From assembly GCA_021613535.1 (NCBI GenBank), contig CP075493.1:6944001-7008000 (forward strand): a DNA stretch of 64,000 nucleotides, written 5' to 3'. The stretch is from Adineta vaga (Eukaryota; Rotifera). Each line of letters begins with the position of its first letter. Within the stretch, counting starts at the first letter, position 1. Positions 62,756 through 64,000 of this stretch are shown in pieces. A model generated the notes under the pieces. That model searched no databases. It had not been told where the DNA came from and worked only from the letters and a program-made list of their open reading frames with translations. Made by a program: the position numbers and the translations under genes.

Positions 62756-63367
62756 ATGATCAATGTCAATTTTATTCTCCTACTTTTCATCCAACTATTT
62801 GGTTTAATTACTAGTCAAAATCGCTTTCTTAGTCTTACTCCATGTCATCAAGTGTCAATTGAATCTGTTGATTGCACACTAACATCAGATTGTAAATATG
62901 GTGAAGAACTTTCCGCTTCATGTCGAATGTTAAATGGTTCATGTTTAAATACAAATCAAAAACCTGTTTCTTCATTTCAACGTTCATATATATGTCGATA
63001 TTGTTATCAAATCTCATTGGATGAATTAGCTTGCACACCAAATATTGCTTGTCGTCATCATCAAAATTCTAATCGTTACAAATCAAATTGTACAATTGCT
63101 GATGAAACACAACTTTGTTTAGGTTCAAGGACATTCTATAGAAATATTGAATGTAATTGGACGAGTGGTTATAAGAAATGGAATGCTTTATTATTAAGTA
63201 TTTTCGTTGGTGGCCTTGGTTTTGATCGATTCTATTTAGGACATATTAAAGAAGCTTTTGGAAAAATATTTTCATTTGGTGGTCTTGGTATTTGGACATT
63301 AATTGATTCAGTATTGATTGCTTGTGGTTATTTAACACCGGATGATGGCTCAGTCTATATCGAATAA
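62756..63367 (+). CDS. TM2D3: TM2 domain-containing protein 3 (almondex homologue)
   Basis: An intronless ORF of 203 residues. Signal peptide MINVNFILLLFIQLFGLITS, then a Cys-rich extracellular part with family spacing: SVDCTLTSDCKYGEE, YICRYCYQI, CLGSRTFYRNIECNWTSGYK. A TM2 domain of two membrane helices follows, with the conserved GGLGFDRFYLGHIKEAFGK, the hairpin DRF motif and FSFGGLGIWTLID. The end is DGSVYIE. Drosophila almondex acts in Notch signalling in the embryo. The N-terminal pattern and the Cys set favour TM2D3 over TM2D1 and TM2D2. Confidence 0.93.
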   Translation: MINVNFILLLFIQLFGLITSQNRFLSLTPCHQVSIESVDCTLTSDCKYGEELSASCRMLNGSCLNTNQKPVSSFQRSYICRYCYQISLDELACTPNIACRHHQNSNRYKSNCTIADETQLCLGSRTFYRNIECNWTSGYKKWNALLLSIFVGGLGFDRFYLGHIKEAFGKIFSFGGLGIWTLIDSVLIACGYLTPDDGSVYIE

Positions 63368-63660
63368 AATCAATGAACCTATTTTTGTTATTTGTAAATA
63401 AGTTAAAACGAACTTTTTTTTATTGTAATCTTTCTTTTCCTAAGAAATAGAGAGAATATGATAATTAGACAAAGCATACATTCGTTAATATCATTGCATT
63501 GCATCCATCTACATGTAAGTACTGATAGCAAACATCTAACAAATACACGATTTACATCGATGCTTAATAAAATGCTAAGATTATCATTTATGAATATCTA
63601 TATCAATATGGTGTTGAAAGCTTGTTTGTTTTTTTAAATTTATTATTGATTCTTTCAGAT

Positions 63661-64000
63661 ATGTCTTTAAACAATGAATCCATCCCACGTAATAAACCAT
63701 TTGCACGTGATATTGATCCTCAACGTATACGAATGCCTATCAACGATTCTCATATTCTGAATTTGCCTCCTCCACCACAACCAACAACAACCTACTCATC
63801 ATTTACTGTTCGTCCATCAGCAATACCAGGCAATTTCAATATTCCACCACCACCACCACTCTCTGTCTCAACATCTTCTATGCTTAACGATACAATGTCA
63901 ACATTTAATAAAGAACGTTTACATGATGTTTTACAACAAGGTCTCGGCACATATGTATATATTGAACATTTTGGTCTTGTTCCCAAATTAAATCATTTCT
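63661..64000 (+). CDS. Start of an unrecognised proline-rich protein, cut by the window end
   Basis: At least 113 codons, open to the last base. Start MSLNNESIPRNKPFARDI, two bases after an acceptor-like TTCTTTCAG. Two proline runs (LPPPPQP and IPPPPPL) may bind WW, SH3 or EVH1 domains. A more ordered segment begins near residue 90 (RLHDVLQQGLGTYVYIEHFG). No family was recognised. A spliced or trans-spliced leader is likely. Confidence 0.6.
   Translation, partial: MSLNNESIPRNKPFARDIDPQRIRMPINDSHILNLPPPPQPTTTYSSFTVRPSAIPGNFNIPPPPPLSVSTSSMLNDTMSTFNKERLHDVLQQGLGTYVYIEHFGLVPKLNHF

Overview
This is AT-rich nuclear DNA from a small invertebrate, most likely a bdelloid rotifer. Genes are dense and split by very short GT-AG introns, mostly 45-70 bp. 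Many start codons sit directly behind a 3' splice acceptor, as expected where spliced-leader trans-splicing occurs. A short run of TGTGGG units, which I recall as the bdelloid telomere repeat, also fits. All gene families recognised are ordinary metazoan ones. I saw no transposon ORFs, rRNA, tRNA or CRISPR. Exon coordinates were read by hand and can be off by 1-2 bases; most were checked by reading-phase consistency.

Layout. 0-13 kb: a KIM-type protein tyrosine phosphatase (3' end outside the window), an FGFR1OP2/SIKE-type coiled-coil protein, and a 25-exon CLEC16A gene, all on the minus strand. An intronless leucine-rich-repeat membrane protein lies on the opposite strand inside one CLEC16A intron. 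13-25 kb: ribosomal protein uL22 (minus), then mitochondrial bL27, a zinc-finger factor with a ZAD-like N-terminus, an hnRNP A/B-type RNA-binding protein and an NCA2-family membrane protein (plus). 25-29 kb: two tandem Msx homeobox genes (minus). 29.8-34.6 kb: a TRPA1 channel (minus). 36.7-43.5 kb: two tandem syntaxin-1 genes (plus). 44-49 kb: a secreted trypsin-like protease and a Pax gene without a homeodomain (minus). 49-53 kb: a long gene-free, microsatellite-rich stretch. 53-64 kb: IBA57 (plus), an unrecognised protein and a Moonraker/KIAA0753-like centriolar protein (minus), TMEM243 (plus), cytosolic malate dehydrogenase (minus), TM2D3 (plus) and the start of an unrecognised proline-rich protein (plus).

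The most striking find is the second syntaxin gene. It carries two 77-nt exons for the linker after Hb, three 109-nt exons for the Hc helix, and four alternative terminal exons each encoding its own membrane anchor and stop. If each cluster is used exclusively, one locus could make up to 24 syntaxin-1 forms that vary in the regulatory domain and anchor while the SNARE motif stays constant. The neighbouring paralogue has the linker and Hc parts fused in one exon and a single anchor.

Other points of interest are the antisense nested LRR gene, whose stop codon and likely poly(A) signal reach into and past a CLEC16A exon; a protease lacking both cysteines of the 191-220 disulfide; a ZAD-like domain outside the groups where it is best known; a foldback structure around telomere-like repeats; and an animal NCA2 homologue. 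The genes look like independent housekeeping, neuronal, developmental and ciliary functions rather than one pathway.
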